Positions 22,043 to 33,956 of a stretch of DNA of 64,000 nucleotides are shown piece after piece. Source of the stretch: Microdochium bolleyi (lineage: Eukaryota > Ascomycota > Sordariomycetes > Xylariales > Microdochiaceae); the NCBI GenBank assembly GCA_001566295.1, contig KQ964247.1:2108001-2172000 (forward strand), in the 5' to 3' direction. The notes beneath the pieces were generated by a model. The model was given only the letters and a program-made list of their open reading frames with translations, did no database searches and was not told the DNA's origin. The first letter of the stretch is position 1. Each line of letters starts with the position of its first letter. A program made the translations under genes and the position numbers.

Positions 22043-24356
22043 ATGACGACACAACCTTCCAAGAGGGCCCCTGCCGCCCCAGCTCCTCGCCCAGCACAAC
22101 CTAAAAGATCGCATAGCCACCAGTCCTCAGACCCGCTCTCCGCCGATGCGTCTACGGCCACTGCAGAGACCGGTCCTGGCCCGCAGGATCCGGTTGATAG
22201 CCAGGAGCCTGCAAGGACAGCCAAGCAGGACACCTTCGAGAGTGGCAACGACAACGATGACGACGGCCACGACAATGCTGAGCTCTCGAGAGCCTCAATC
22301 GACATGGACGATATCCCCATAGAGCTCGTCAGCAAGATAGACAAGTGTGTTGTGGCCAGCCTTCAGCTCTCCAAAGATTGATTCCTGACGCCGCTTTCAT
22401 AGCTTCATCGATTCTCTGTCTGCCAAAGTCCACCCGACACCACCGAATATGGACAACCTGTCAAGGAAATTTCAGGACTTCTACGAAATGGCCTCTGGCC
22501 TAATACAAACCCATATACGTAGTCTCGCCTCCAGGCAGAATAGAGAGCATGCCCCGCCACGGGCAACCACTCAGAGGACAGCCTCGGCTGCAAGCATCTT
22601 ACGAGCGAGAGCAGCTGCGTCACTAAGCGGGAAGGACAAGTCAAAGCAGGCCCCAGCCTCAGAGGCAGAGCAGCAGATGGTAACCGCCGACGAGCTTGCA
22701 GAGCGCAAGAGGGCGAGGAAAGCACTTGAACAGAAGAAGACTCTGCTGGAGGAAGGAGTGGAACGGAGATTATGCGAAGGCATCTACGACCGGATATACC
22801 GCCACCGATCTACGCAGGACGAGGCGCAAGACGATAAGCTCAGATCCAAGACAGCAGCGCTCAATCTCGTGGGTATTGGGCCAGTGGATCTGAGCATTGA
22901 TCTGGGCGAGCATGGCGACGACCCAGAAGATCTACAGAAGAGGGTATCGGAGATACGCCAGCATCTTGAGCAAGCTCGGAAAGACCTCGTCACGATGCAC
23001 GAGAAGCGATATCCCCTGGGCAAGCTAAACCACCTAAAAGCTGCTCACAAGAGCATTGTCGACACGTTGGCGTCCTTCCACCCATCCTCTTCTGCGGATG
23101 AGATCATGCCGATGCTCATATACACTCTGATCACCATGCCTCCCGAAGCCCTCAACGTTATCAGCGACTTGCGTTTCATCCAGCGATTCCGCTGGGAAGA
23201 GAAGATAGAAGGAGAGGCGGCATACTGCTTGACCAACCTGGAGGCCGCCATCACGTTCCTTGAAAATGTAGATCTGACAAGTCTACGGGCAGACGAAATG
23301 GCAGCCGGTCCCCCCAAGAGTGAAGGACCGGGGACTCTCTCAAGGACCGACACGTTCCCACCAGCGTACACCCCGGGCATCTCGGCCACAGCGACAAGTT
23401 CAGTGGCTGTGACTTCCGAGACGGTGGACGGGACGAAACCTACATCAACAATCCAGCGCCGGAGGTTAAGTGAGCTTATCCAGACTCCTGCGACAGCTTT
23501 CGGCACTGCCAGTGATACACTTTTCAACACAGCCGATCAAGGGATTAAGACCATTGGTAGCAGTCTCGGAGATAGTTACAAGTTCTTGCTTGGCAAGCTG
23601 CGTGACACGTCAGCCAGTGGTCGCGAGCTGGTCATACCAAGAACGCTCGACGAGGCCAGGAAGCTTATCGGCACCCCGCCACCGGATGATGAGATGGCAG
23701 AAGCGGACGTGAGCGGTACTCGTCGGCCTTCCGTCAGGGAGGATCGGGTATTGTCCCTGGTGGGTGGCAAGAAGCCTGCCCGCGAGCACAGCACAGATAG
23801 TGTCCGCAGTGCGCGGAGCGCGAGCAGCTCCAAAAAGGTGTTCTTTGCAGACGAAGCGAGGGAGAAGATACCACCGACGATTCCTGCAACCCCTCCCGCC
23901 GCCAGCTCGCCCGCGGCAGCCTCGAATCCGGCACTGGTCGAGTCCATGCGCAACCTGGGCAACTCACTTAACCCAATGAACCGTATTGCTAGTATGAGCA
24001 TGATGCGAGGATTTGGGCGGCCGGCTACGACGCCATCCACTCCGCCAATCAAGGAAGCGGCCGCTAAAGAGAGTGATGGCGGAGATCTCGGAACAGTAAG
24101 TAGTCATCAGTCAGAACGTCAAAGTTGCACTCACACCCGTGTCTAACACGACCCCTTCTTCTACCAGGCATTCCCAGACCTTGCAGCGGCACTCCCGCCC
24201 AAGGACGTGCCCAAGATCAGGCCTCCAAACAAGAGATTCATGGAGCTCCAGAACCCTACAGATCTCAAGCTCGGCGAGGTCCTCGAGCTGCTGCGCGACT
24301 ACCGACGGCTCGCTGGTGCGCTAAAAGACATGGACGCTTTCGAAGAGCCAAAGTAG
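22043..24356 (+). CDS. VPS9-domain protein, probable Rab5/Vps21 guanine nucleotide exchange factor
   Basis: Exons 22043-22344, 22403-24095 and 24168-24356 (introns of 58 and 72 nt) give 727 residues. The VPS9 region lies at about residues 225-400: a helical bundle (LEEGVERRLCEGIYDRIYRHR), then HPSSSADEIMPMLIYTLI with the conserved Asp near 333, and GEAAYCLTNLEAAITFLEN with the conserved Tyr near 375. The family activates Rab5-type GTPases for endosome and vacuole traffic. The N-terminus is a disordered charged tail. Residues 400-660 are Ser/Pro-rich. The C-terminal 60 residues are a short helical segment, not a clear CUE domain, so the yeast counterpart could be Vps9 or Muk1. The start ATG 22043 is preferred over an upstream in-frame GTG. 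Confidence 0.88.
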
Positions 24357-25009
24357 AATCCCTGCTGGATCGCGTCGCTGTGCTGGTGGCCTTGGTCATG
24401 ACGTTTATTATTGGAATTGGGGTTTTTCGACTGTCACGTACATGTAGATGGGGTTGGTGACAAGATTGGCGTCCTGGGTTGCACTTCTTGGAAACAAATA
24501 TTATAGAGCAGGCATGGACTCGCACTCTTGGCCGATAGAATACAAGAGTCACAGCAGATACAATATCTCGGTCCATGCAAGCCAAACACGGTGCAGAGAG
24601 GGGTATAATGATTCATCTGTGTCTATTCTGTGCGTGCTATGTACAATAACACATTCCTGCCCTTTGTTCCGTGCTTTGCCAGGATCGCTTTCCAGCGCGA
24701 CCCTGGAGTATGTTCATTTCCGTAGAAGCGGTTACTACAGAATATGGAGACGCTCTGCCAGTTTCGAAACCAATGCGCCTGCCCCCCCTGATGATGCAAA
24801 GTACAAAGAGAACAGCCATGTTGTGTGTATCTTCCGCGCCAGTGTATGCAAAATAGGGGATATGTCGAGAGAAATGAAAGTGGCGGGAAGGGGTAAGAGA
24901 CAGTGACTTTGCCGATTCCGCATTGTGTCTATTAAATTGCGGTGTGGGGCGTCGTGAAATCGAGGTTTGTGTGTGTGGATGTGCCTGTCAGGCGTTGTGG
25001 CAGCGCCAC
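24357..25009. other. convergent intergenic region
   Basis: 3' ends of the VPS9-domain and alpha-actinin genes. No gene or repeat is seen. Confidence 0.45.
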
Positions 25010-28000
25010 CTAGCTGTGTCCGTTGATCTTTTTGGTTGGGCTTGAACGGCCATTACTAGAGTCTTGCAATGCGCCATCGCTGCCCATGAGCTTCTCCATG
25101 AAGGTGATGTAGTCGTATTGAGGCTGGCCTCGGTCTTGCTGCATATCTGGACCGGTATGTGGTGGGACGAGCTCAATGAGCTTGTCGATGACCTCGTCGG
25201 GTACAAGAGAATGGCGGAGATCCATCTCGGTGACGTAAGGCTTGCCATCTGCGACCTCGCGGAAAGACTGGAATACCTGCTCGGCAGTGTTTTGGTCTTC
25301 CGTGACGCTGACCATGAAACGGATGAACTGCTCGAATGTCACCCGGTCACGTCCGTTTGAGGTATCAAGGAAGTAATCGTGCATCTCGTCCTCACTGAAG
25401 ACGAGACCAAGAGAGGCCAAAGCGGCCGAGAACTCAATCTCTGACAGCGAGTTCGAGTCGTCTCGGTCAAAGTGCCGGAAGACCGACTCGAACTCCTCCA
25501 ACTGGATTGGCGTCAGGTTCGTCATGTCCCGCGCTACCATTTGGTTTTCGAGGAAGACAAGCTTCTTCTGCACTGAAGACTTGACTAGGCTGAGCTCGTA
25601 TGTGAGCTCGTCGTAGGTGTAGGTCGTGAAGTCATTCTCTTCAATGTTTGCTTCTTGGCATTGTTCGTCAGTGGCACGGATCTTCTCCAAGAAGGCGTCG
25701 AGAGGTGGAAGGTTGTCCCGGAGCCTGCGGACATGGTGCAGCTGGTCCTCGACGTCACCCTCTAGCCCTGAGATAGCCATCTGCATCGTGTTCAAGGCGA
25801 GCGCAAAGTCGTTCGCCTTATCCGCAAAAGATCTCCGTAGAGCGTTTTTTATGCTGTAACACGGTTAGCTGAGATGCAGGCTGCAACGGAGGCATCGAAT
25901 GATATGCTTACTCTCGGATGGTCTCGTTGATCAGCTGGCCGTGCTTTTGCTCCGCCTTTGTCAGCGTTGTCCACTCTGTATCCATGACGTCCAACCCCAG
26001 GTGCGCAGGAGGCTCGTAGGGCCGAAGCCGGTAAGTGCCCAACTTCGTTTTGATGTTGCCAAGTAGTGTCGCCAGATCGCTCTTCTCGCCAACCCACTGC
26101 CGCTTCTTGCCCTTCTTGTGGGCTGCAAATTCCGCTGCTTGCAGCTTGGCATCGACGTAAGTCCCCTCAAAGTTAGGCTCAGACCAGTCCTCAATCTGAT
26201 CTCTTATCTGAGCCAAGAGAGCCGCCATCCTCTTCTCGTAAGCACTCTGCATCTCCCATGCGCCCTGCATGTTGTTCACGAACTTCTCCACACGTCTTCC
26301 GGCATTCTCGACCTTCTCCATCTGGGAGAAGGCGTGGAACCAGTACGCGATGTAGGTCATCAAACTCCTCTCGTCGGGTTTTGCAACGTCGCAGACATCT
26401 TCGACATCGAGCAGGTCCGGAATGCCAATTTCCTTGTGCGCAATATCGAAGGCGAGCTGCATGTTGCCGCGGTGGTCGCTCTTGTCCAGTGCATCGTAGT
26501 CGATCAGATCTGGCCTATGGATATCGAGCAGCGCACAAAATGCGAGACCGTCATTCCAGCTGGTGCTGAAGTCGCGGACCTCGACCTCGTCGTAACAAGC
26601 TGTCTTGCGTTGACACCAAAGTAGCAGGCCCTCCTTTGCAGTCATGCCCTCCTCATTGATGTCGCTAATGGTGAAGCGCAGAATGAGCGTCCATATCAGG
26701 CCAAGGATGATCTTTCGATTACCATCCACGACATCTTCCGCGCCAATATTGGTCATCTGGATGCCCCTGGACTTGACGAACAAGAGAGCGGTGTTGGCAT
26801 TTTCGAATTTCTGGACGCGGAGCTTCGGTTTCGATGCGTAGCGACCTAATGATTCTTGGGAGAGGCACTCAAGCAGATGGATCAGGACAACCTGGAAAAG
26901 CAATGATCAGTCAGCTGTCTACTTGAAGACGAATCTCGTGGGTGAAATCTGACGTACACCATCACTCAGATCTTTGACGAGATCCTTAACAACCACCTCC
27001 CTCTGCTGTATCTTTGTGTTGAGCCTGTTAATTGTGTCAGCGATGACCATTTGCACCTAGGACGCAGATCACCCTTGGTGGGTCGAGCTTACCATTTCGT
27101 GAATGTCTTCTGCTGCACATTGATCCATTTGTTGTCCATCTTTGTCAAGTTCGAGCCCGGAGGCTGGTCGGACGCTTGGGAATCGTTCGATGAGACTGAT
27201 GAAATAGTCGACTGCCGGGGGCGGTGATCCGGAGGGGTCGACGGAGACTCCTTCTTGGGCCGGGTCGAGGTAGAGATGGTGGCAGCCCGGTTGACGCGAG
27301 CGGCATGCAGTGCAGGCTGGGACCGGTTGACGAGGGCGCTGCAAGTCCTCCGCGATCTCGGCGACGCCTGCGGGCGACGAGGCTGAGATGACGGAGACGG
27401 CGACGGGATAGGGGATTGGACTGGTCCCTGAGCGGAGCCAGGGGTGACACTCGCGGAATTTGACCCGCAATCGGATGGGTGCAGGGAAGTGCGGGAGCTT
27501 CGGGACTGGCTGCTCCAAGTGTCGGAATATGTGGTGGCAATGGAGACGCTGCTGAGGGCACGCGAGCGTCGGTCGAAGGAGGAAGATGCGGTTGTGACGA
27601 CAGTTGTCGGTGTGGTTGGTGTAGACTCGGTGGTGTCGTGCTCGAGTTGGGGTTGTTGGAGATCAGGCCCACCGCTGATGCTTGTACTGCTATTACTGCT
27701 AGGGCTGCTGCTGCTGATGGAAGCAGAGGAAGCAGATGGGATTGTAGTTGAAGCCTCGGGGGCACGAGCTTGTGTATTGATCTGGAGAGATGTTGATGCC
27801 TTGTTCCGGGCAGGTTGGGCAACAATAATGTTGCTGCTGGCGGGCGTGGGGTCGTCTGTGATGCACAAAGTAGTGTCAGGGGTTGCCTTGGTGGTGGTTT
27901 CCTCGTTTGTTGCCAGCCTGAGTGGTTGGCTGGGCGATCTAGGGTGGTTGCCGTCAAGGCCGCTGCCCACTGGCGCGACCCCGCCATCTGGGCCGGGCAG

Positions 28001-28243
28001 GGCTGCAGCCGTGCATTCGTCATTGTTGTCGTCAGGCACCTCCCGCATCTTTTCGTCTCTAAGAGGCTTGCCCGCAGCCTCTCCGCCTTCGTCGCCGCAG
28101 AGCTTGATCAGCGACAAGGCCATCAGCTGTGCCATGGCCTCCTCGGCAAGCTCCTCGTGGCTCTTTGTATGCTGCTGCTGTTGACTCGCAGGGTCCTCGG
28201 CAGCTGGGCCAGACCCTCCTTTGAGCTTGTTCCACCAAGGCAT
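25010..28243 (-). CDS. alpha-actinin with long disordered N-terminal extension
   Basis: Actin cross-linker of the contractile actin ring and hyphal actin structures. Exons 28243-27093, 27024-26958, 26891-25912 and 25853-25010 (introns of 68, 66 and 58 nt) give 1013 residues. Residues 1-368 are low-complexity Ser/Thr/Pro/Gln. The canonical protein begins MDNKWINVQQKTFTKW (residue 369). Two calponin-homology domains follow (KDLSDGVVLIHLLE, KFENANTALLFVKSRGIQMTNI; LLLWCQRKT, FSTSWNDGLAFCALLDIHRPDLIDY), then spectrin-like helices (about 620-860) and EF-hands. One EF loop is complete (DRDDSNSLSEIE). The extension is an uninterrupted frame of 368 codons opening at ATG 28243 (MPWWNKLKGG). If translation starts at Met369 the protein is 645 residues, close to the usual family length. 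Confidence 0.9.
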
Positions 28244-29327
28244 GCTGATCGACAGGGGCGCCGCTGGAAAATACGTGTGCCTGTTGTCGTGACGGGAAGC
28301 TGCAGGAGTTCGAAGAGGGGGGAAACGGCAATGACCAGCATCTGCGATCCCTCTGGGGCGAGACGAAGAAACAAGCAGAACCTCCAGGGCAAGGCGACAC
28401 GCACGCACTACGAACGGGTTGGTCGTTGGCGTCCTTCGCGAGTCGCCTGCGCGCGTGGTGCATCACCCTTCCTTTATACCAGCTTCCAGCTTTCACGGGC
28501 GACTTTTCAATCCTTCTTTGACGCCGGCCCGCCTCATCTATCCAGCCTAGTCGTCTCAGATGGTGCTGCTCGTCGCCTCTATCCGCGTGTCATTCATGCT
28601 CGCAACGACATTGGTCTGAGCCCTCTATCCGCTGCGTTGGATAGTGCTCCTCTCTCCTCTCTATGAAACATCGCCATTGCCCACTGAGCATACGCAATGC
28701 ATAGTGCATAATGTGGGTTTGACAGTTGTGGTCTGACCAAAGGATAGCGTCCCAATCAAGTGCGTGTGGCAGTGTTGGCTCAACTTATGCAGACCCCAGC
28801 TGGGGTCTGAGACTCTGTTTCATACATCACGAGGCATATTAAATGGGGATCTGGATGCCTGCCCCAGGTTTTCCATCATTGGTCCGGTCCACATGCCACT
28901 TACACAGACCCTCGTCCACTAAATCCTCCGAGCTGCGCCCTGGTGTATTCAACCTCTGACAGTCGTGCAAGGGAGGCCATGCCTCCAGCGCCTACAGTTT
29001 CATGCAATTGCAGACTGATGGCCGTAAGAAGACCAAGCTTGCTTCGTCCTGATTCCAAGATGGGCAGGGTGTCAAGTACGAGATGATCTCTGGACGAAAC
29101 CAGCCAAGCCTTTGGGAGGAGTCATGGTCCACAGATCATGGGCACGTCGTCTGTCGGGTCGGTGGCAGTACGAGGGTGATGGAGGTGTGTTCTCGTAGTC
29201 CTTAATCCAACTCACAAGTTGTTCTCTGGATGAGCACACAGCTAGACAAGACGTGGTATATGGCAAAAGAAAGTCTCTTTGGGCTTCTAATGTACATATA
29301 TCTCCGGTATTGCTCTGTAAAATCTTC
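28244..29327 (-). other. intergenic region upstream of alpha-actinin
   Basis: Promoter of alpha-actinin and 3' end of the DLD2-like gene. No gene is seen. The plus-strand frame at 27815-28666 is a shadow of the GC-rich actinin extension. Confidence 0.45.
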
Positions 29328-31052
29328 TTATACATATTTGTACGGGTTCATAATGCCGTTCTGAGAGCACATTCGTGTTAGCAAGGTTTCAACGCCAGGT
29401 GAGAGTGGAGGCGACACGCCACTTACGGGGTCATAAAGGTTCTTGATCTGCTTCATCAACTTGATTTTGGTCTCGCTCTGGCTGTAGCCGACGAAGTTCT
29501 TCTTGGCGATGCCGAGACCGTGCTCGGCGCTGATGCTGCCCTTGACGGCAGACACCCACTCGTACACCCATGGCTCGAGGATCTTCTCGACGCGGTCGTC
29601 GTATCGCCGCACGGCGACGTTGAGGTGCAGGTTCGAGTCGCCCATGTGGCCGTAGCCCACGACGTCGACGACGGGGTGTTCGGCGGTCTCGCCGATGAGC
29701 CCAGACTCGTCGAACTTGGCCTTGGTCTCCTCCACGAGGCGGTACATGTCCTTGAGCGGGATCGAGAGGTCGTACTTGTACACGCCGCCCCAGTGGCCAA
29801 GGCACTCGGGCACGCTCTCGCGCTGCGCCCAGAGGGCCTTGATCTGCGTCTCGTCCTGTGCGACGACGCCGTCCGTGACGATCTCCTTGCCCATCACGTC
29901 CTCAAGGAAGGTCTCGAGCTTCTCCGTGTCGTGTTCGGCGTTGGATCCGCTCGTCTCGATCAGGCAATAGAAAGGGTGCTCGCCGTCGAGCGGCCGCTTG
30001 AGATCTGTCCGGACGGTGTGCACGAGGTTCTGTGACCTCGCGTCCATCATCTCGAACGCCGAGAGGATCTCACCGAGCTGCGCCTTGGCCTCGCGGAAGG
30101 CCGACTGCATCTTCTCATACGAGTCGACGCCCAGGAAAGCGACGTTCTTCGCCTTGGCACGCTGCGGACAGTGGATGGAGATGGCGGTGATCATGCCGAT
30201 GGTGCCCTCGCCACCGATGAAGAGCTGCTTCAGATCATAACCGGTATTGTCCTTTCGCAGTGTGCTCAGGTCCTTGAGGATGGTTCCGTCGGGGAGGACA
30301 GCCTCGATTCCAAGGACGGTGCCGTGTAAGCTTCCGTACCTCAGCAAGCGAAGACCTCCAGCATTGGTGGCCACGTTGCCGCCGATATGGCAAGAGCCCT
30401 TGGCGCCAAGGTCAAGCGGGAACAGGTAACCACGCTCAGCGAGGTACTGGTCGGCGACCTCAAGCACGACGCCAGCGTCGGCGACGAGGATGCCGCTCAC
30501 ATCGTCAAAAGACCGGATCTTGTTGAGACGGCTGGTGTTGATGACGATCTCGTCGAAGACAGGCACAGAGCCACCGACGAGACCCGTGTTACCACCCTGC
30601 GGCACGACCGCGAGGAGGTTGTCGTTGCAGTACTTTAGGATCTTGCTGACCTCTTCCGTCGAACCGGGCTTGAGGACGAGCTTGCAGTGGCCGCGGTACT
30701 TGCGCATCCAGTCACCATTGTACGGCTCCATGTCATCGACGCTGACCTCGGCGTTGACACCATCGATCACGTACGAGTCTTTGCCCAGGACCTCCTTGAA
30801 GAAGGCCACATGCTCCGGAGTCAGCTCCGCAAAGCGCGAATCACGCTTGATCGAAGGATACTTGTCGGTCGTGTAGGCTGCGCACGACTTGCGGGACGTG
30901 CCGAAACATCGTCGTGGCATCTCTGCACCGCGCTGTGCTTGCTGCTGAGTAGCGGCAACTATTACCCGCGTGGCACAGCGCCGAACACCGGGGGCCGCGG
31001 CGGTAGCAGCAGAACGCCGCAGGGCGGGCACAATCCGTGACCTGGAAGCCAT
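29328..31052 (-). CDS. DLD2: FAD-linked D-2-hydroxyglutarate / D-lactate dehydrogenase, Dld2 type, mitochondrial
   Basis: Oxidises D-2-hydroxyacids (D-2-hydroxyglutarate, D-lactate) using FAD. Exons 31052-29427 and 29360-29328 with a 66-nt intron give 552 residues. The Arg/Ala/Ser-rich, acid-free first 40 residues look like a mitochondrial presequence. The FAD-binding type 4 domain shows PQGGNTGLVGGSVPV, GAKGSCHIGGNVATNAGGLRLLRYG and FIGGEGTIGMIT. The C-terminal oxidase domain has VVGYGHMGDSNLHLN and GSISAEHGLGIAKK. The final exon encodes only NGIMNPYKYV, the family-typical end. The intron has no stop and a length divisible by three, so retention would insert 22 residues (see findings). Dld2 and Dld3 relatives are hard to separate from sequence alone. 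Confidence 0.93.
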   Translation of the reverse strand: MASRSRIVPALRRSAATAAAPGVRRCATRVIVAATQQQAQRGAEMPRRCFGTSRKSCAAYTTDKYPSIKRDSRFAELTPEHVAFFKEVLGKDSYVIDGVNAEVSVDDMEPYNGDWMRKYRGHCKLVLKPGSTEEVSKILKYCNDNLLAVVPQGGNTGLVGGSVPVFDEIVINTSRLNKIRSFDDVSGILVADAGVVLEVADQYLAERGYLFPLDLGAKGSCHIGGNVATNAGGLRLLRYGSLHGTVLGIEAVLPDGTILKDLSTLRKDNTGYDLKQLFIGGEGTIGMITAISIHCPQRAKAKNVAFLGVDSYEKMQSAFREAKAQLGEILSAFEMMDARSQNLVHTVRTDLKRPLDGEHPFYCLIETSGSNAEHDTEKLETFLEDVMGKEIVTDGVVAQDETQIKALWAQRESVPECLGHWGGVYKYDLSIPLKDMYRLVEETKAKFDESGLIGETAEHPVVDVVGYGHMGDSNLHLNVAVRRYDDRVEKILEPWVYEWVSAVKGSISAEHGLGIAKKNFVGYSQSETKIKLMKQIKNLYDPVSGVSPPLSPGVETLLTRMCSQNGIMNPYKYV

Positions 31053-31800
31053 CGCGTCTGATCAGGCCGGCGGTAGCGAGGAAAGAACTCTTGAGTGGTG
31101 ATCAGAGATCCCCCTTGTCGGTGCGAGCAGGTATGGCCAGTCCGGTCGTGAGGACTGTGTCGCTGGAGGGGCAAGGAGCGATATATGAAATAGTTTGACG
31201 CCGGGCGCCGATCGGAGCCTTTGCCAGGGTTCTGCCCCTTGCAACATGCTCGCCTTCCCGCTTCCGTTTCGCTGGCCCACTTCCGATTTGCCCGGCAGCG
31301 GTTGCGAAGGCACTGGATGTGGACGGGCAAGAGCATACTTGCGGCCATCATTGCAAGAATATGCTCGTCAAGCACAGAGCAATTGAGTTTCCATCATAGA
31401 TGTAGCCTCTGTTCCGCAGGTTGTGGACAAATTTTGAGATTGCTCTACATTGTCGGGTGCAATGTCGAGTCTCTGTTGGGAGGGGGCGGAAGAAACCCTG
31501 GTGCTCGGATCTTGTCTGTACCCGACGGCCCGGGGCGACCAAGTGCAACGGAGCACCGTCATGGACTGATTAGATAAGACACATCCAAGCTCCGTCCAAG
31601 CTCGAAATTTGTGCCGCGCATGACGGAGGCGGGCAGAGTGACGGTGGTACCTGGTGGGCTGGACGTCAACAGTGACGATTTTCAAAGGTTCGAAGTTGAC
31701 CTTGGTGGGCACAACGACGACAGTAGCACCACACTCGACGACAACTGACCATAAGTCTACACACTTGCCAACATCAGACTGCCCGATACCTCTAGGCAAT
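31053..31800. promoter_or_regulatory. divergent promoter region DLD2-like / TIM8
   Basis: Shared 748-bp upstream region of two mitochondrial-protein genes. No gene is seen inside it. Confidence 0.45.
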
Positions 31801-32258
31801 ATGGACAACACTACCATCAGCGAATCCGACCTCGCGCGGCTCAACGAGAAGGACAAGAGCGAGCTGCGCACGATCCTCAACAACGAAGCCCAGAAGTCGC
31901 GAGTACAGAGCAGTACGTTATGAAGGTCCCAGCGTTGCGCCACCTCGTGGAGCGAGGCATTCTCGCCGTGAGACCGGTTGCACGCGTAGCAGCAGGCACA
32001 CTACGACGCCGGCTCTCTCCAGCTGGGCGCAACAGTCTCGAAAGCACCTTATATTGTTTGCGAAGACTAACTCGCGCTCACTCGCCTTCCACAGCCGTTC
32101 ACTCCCTCACAGATACCTGCTTTACCAAGTGCATCACGGGCAACATCAAGAGTGGTAAGCTCGACAAAACCGAGGAGAGCTGCATGGCCAACTGCGCCGA
32201 GCGGTTCCTCGACGCGAGCAAATTGACCATGTCCCATCTACAAGGCATGCGGAACTAG
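31801..32258 (+). CDS. TIM8: mitochondrial intermembrane-space chaperone Tim8
   Basis: Small TIM that works with Tim13 to carry hydrophobic precursors such as Tim23 across the intermembrane space. Exons 31801-31912 and 32095-32258 with a 182-nt intron give 91 residues. The twin CX3C motif is intact: Cys46-FTK-Cys50 and Cys67-MAN-Cys71, separated by 16 residues (ITGNIKSGKLDKTEES). The junction AQKSRVQS/TVHSLTDTC matches the family, and SGKLD and ERFLDAS are typical of Tim8 rather than Tim9, 10 or 13. The length is normal (yeast 87). Confidence 0.94.
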
Positions 32259-32764
32259 AAATCACGCACGAATCGAGTGGGAGGATTGTACAACACTGCA
32301 AATCTTAGCATCATTCGGGACGGAAAGCGATCGGACTGGCACAACGCCGTTGTGGCAGAACCGAATGTTGGGGGGCTCGGTTGCTTTCAGTCTGGGTGGA
32401 AATGTGCAGACGGTGAACGAAACTAGAGTTTATCAGATACTGTGTACGACTACGCGTGAGCACTATCAAGACATTACTGGCACTCCAGCTTGTACCCGTT
32501 CAAATGCATGACACCAGTGCTAGACAGGGAAGAGGATGGCGCATCTCTCTAATGGAGTGCATATCACACTGTCACATTCGAGCCGCAGGGTATTCCGAGA
32601 AGGGGAGGCAAAATCTCAATTGCTTTTTCCATTGATCTCATAAGCCTAACCCAAAACGCCGTTCTCATGCATATCGTCCGGCTCAATCGGTGCTTTGGCG
32701 CATTCCGAGAGCAACGTGACTACCGTAACCAGACCCATCCCAGGAACAACATTGTCAGAATAGC
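32259..32764. other. convergent intergenic region TIM8/RPL25
   Basis: 3' ends of two genes. No gene is seen. Confidence 0.45.
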
Positions 32765-33546
32765 TTAAACAAGGCTGAGCTTGGTGGCGGCGATGTCAAG
32801 AGCATCGACATCGGCGGTCAGGCGGGCGTAGGCCTTCTTGGTACCGTCAGGGCTGAACATAACAATGTTAGTGATGTTTCGTGTACAGAATGTTGATAGC
32901 TTAAGCGGAACGTACCGGATGAGGGTGTTGATCTTGACGGTGTCGATGCCGTAGAGCTTCTTGAGGGACTGCTTGATCTGGGCCTTGTTGGCCTTGATGT
33001 CGACGATGAAGACGAGGGTGTTGTTCTCCTCAATCTTCTTCATCGCGCTCTCGGTGTTGAGCGGGTGGATGATGACCTTGTGCTCATCGAGGCGGACATC
33101 GTGGGGGATCGACTTGCGGTGGTACTTGGGGGCGCGCGAGAGCTGGAGAGTCTTGGGGCGGTGGAAAGACGTGTTAAGTCTGACCTTGCGGGTCTTGTGG
33201 GAGTTGCCCTGTTGTGATCGTTAGCATCTGAAGACCTTTTCCTCACAGCACTTTAGAGATCGCAAACTTACACCCTTCAGCGCAGCCTTGGCGGCGGCGT
33301 TGGCCTGCTTGGAGCCCTTGGGCTTACCACCTGCGTCACGACATCATGCATCAGCAATCGCTCTTGCCTAGAAGAACTCGCAAAATCTGCTGCTGCTGAT
33401 TGCATTCCAGGTATTTCCATCCCGAACGAGAATCGATGCTCAGCCGAGCCTGCCGCTTCGTCGCCGGGAGAAATCCATTGTTGCAGCAGTCGAGATTGCT
33501 GGGGCTTCGAGTCTCATGTACCTTTCGTGCTTGTCTTGGGGGCCAT
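32765..33546 (-). CDS. RPL25: 60S ribosomal protein L23a (uL23)
   Basis: Large-subunit protein at the polypeptide exit tunnel, docking site for SRP and nascent-chain factors. Four exons, 33546-33522, 33330-33272, 33208-32916 and 32852-32765, with introns of 191, 63 and 63 nt, give 154 residues. The first exon is only 25 nt (MAPKTSTK plus one base). A Lys/Ala-rich tail leads into the conserved body: FHRPKTLQLSRAPKYHRKSIPH, HPLNTESAMKKIEENNTLVFIVD, and LYGIDTVKINTLIRPDGTKKAYARLT, ending DALDIAATKLSLV. The very short first exon and long first intron are typical of fungal ribosomal protein genes. Confidence 0.97.
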
Positions 33547-33956
33547 TTTGTCGGTATTGGTGGGCGTTGACTGTCGAAAAGTCCTGTCGTCGTTGGGCGT
33601 GAATGAGGTCAAGTGCAACTCTGAAGCATGCGCCAGGTAATTTTCTCGATAATCTTTTTGGTGGGCTGCTGAATCGGTGCGCACCAGATTAGGGTCGGTG
33701 GGGAATTTGCTCGGCTGATTGATTTTCCCGGCTGAAGTCTCAGGAAGTGGAGCACTGGCGCAGGCACTGACGGGTCAGCTGCCTGCCAGCTGACAGTGCG
33801 CCTCCCATCGACCTGACGCTCTCGTAGCGTACTCAGGCCCTTCAGTGAAGACCTTGATGCTGGGTTCTGTCGGGTATGTCGAGAACGGAAACCAGTCAAC
33901 TTTGGTCAAGTGAAGTCACGCCTTAATCCATCGGAGCCTGAGATGCTGCCAGGATC
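33547..33956. promoter_or_regulatory. bidirectional promoter RPL25/BMT2
   Basis: Only 410 bp separate the divergent start codons of a ribosomal protein and an rRNA methyltransferase. The span must contain both promoters and leaders. I recognise no named factor site with confidence. Confidence 0.55.

Noticed and set aside
27145..28666. Long alternative frames (27145-28023 minus, 27444-28184 plus, 27815-28666 plus) over the actinin extension
   Set aside because: They overlap each other and the in-frame extension. GC-rich low-complexity DNA leaves several frames open by chance.
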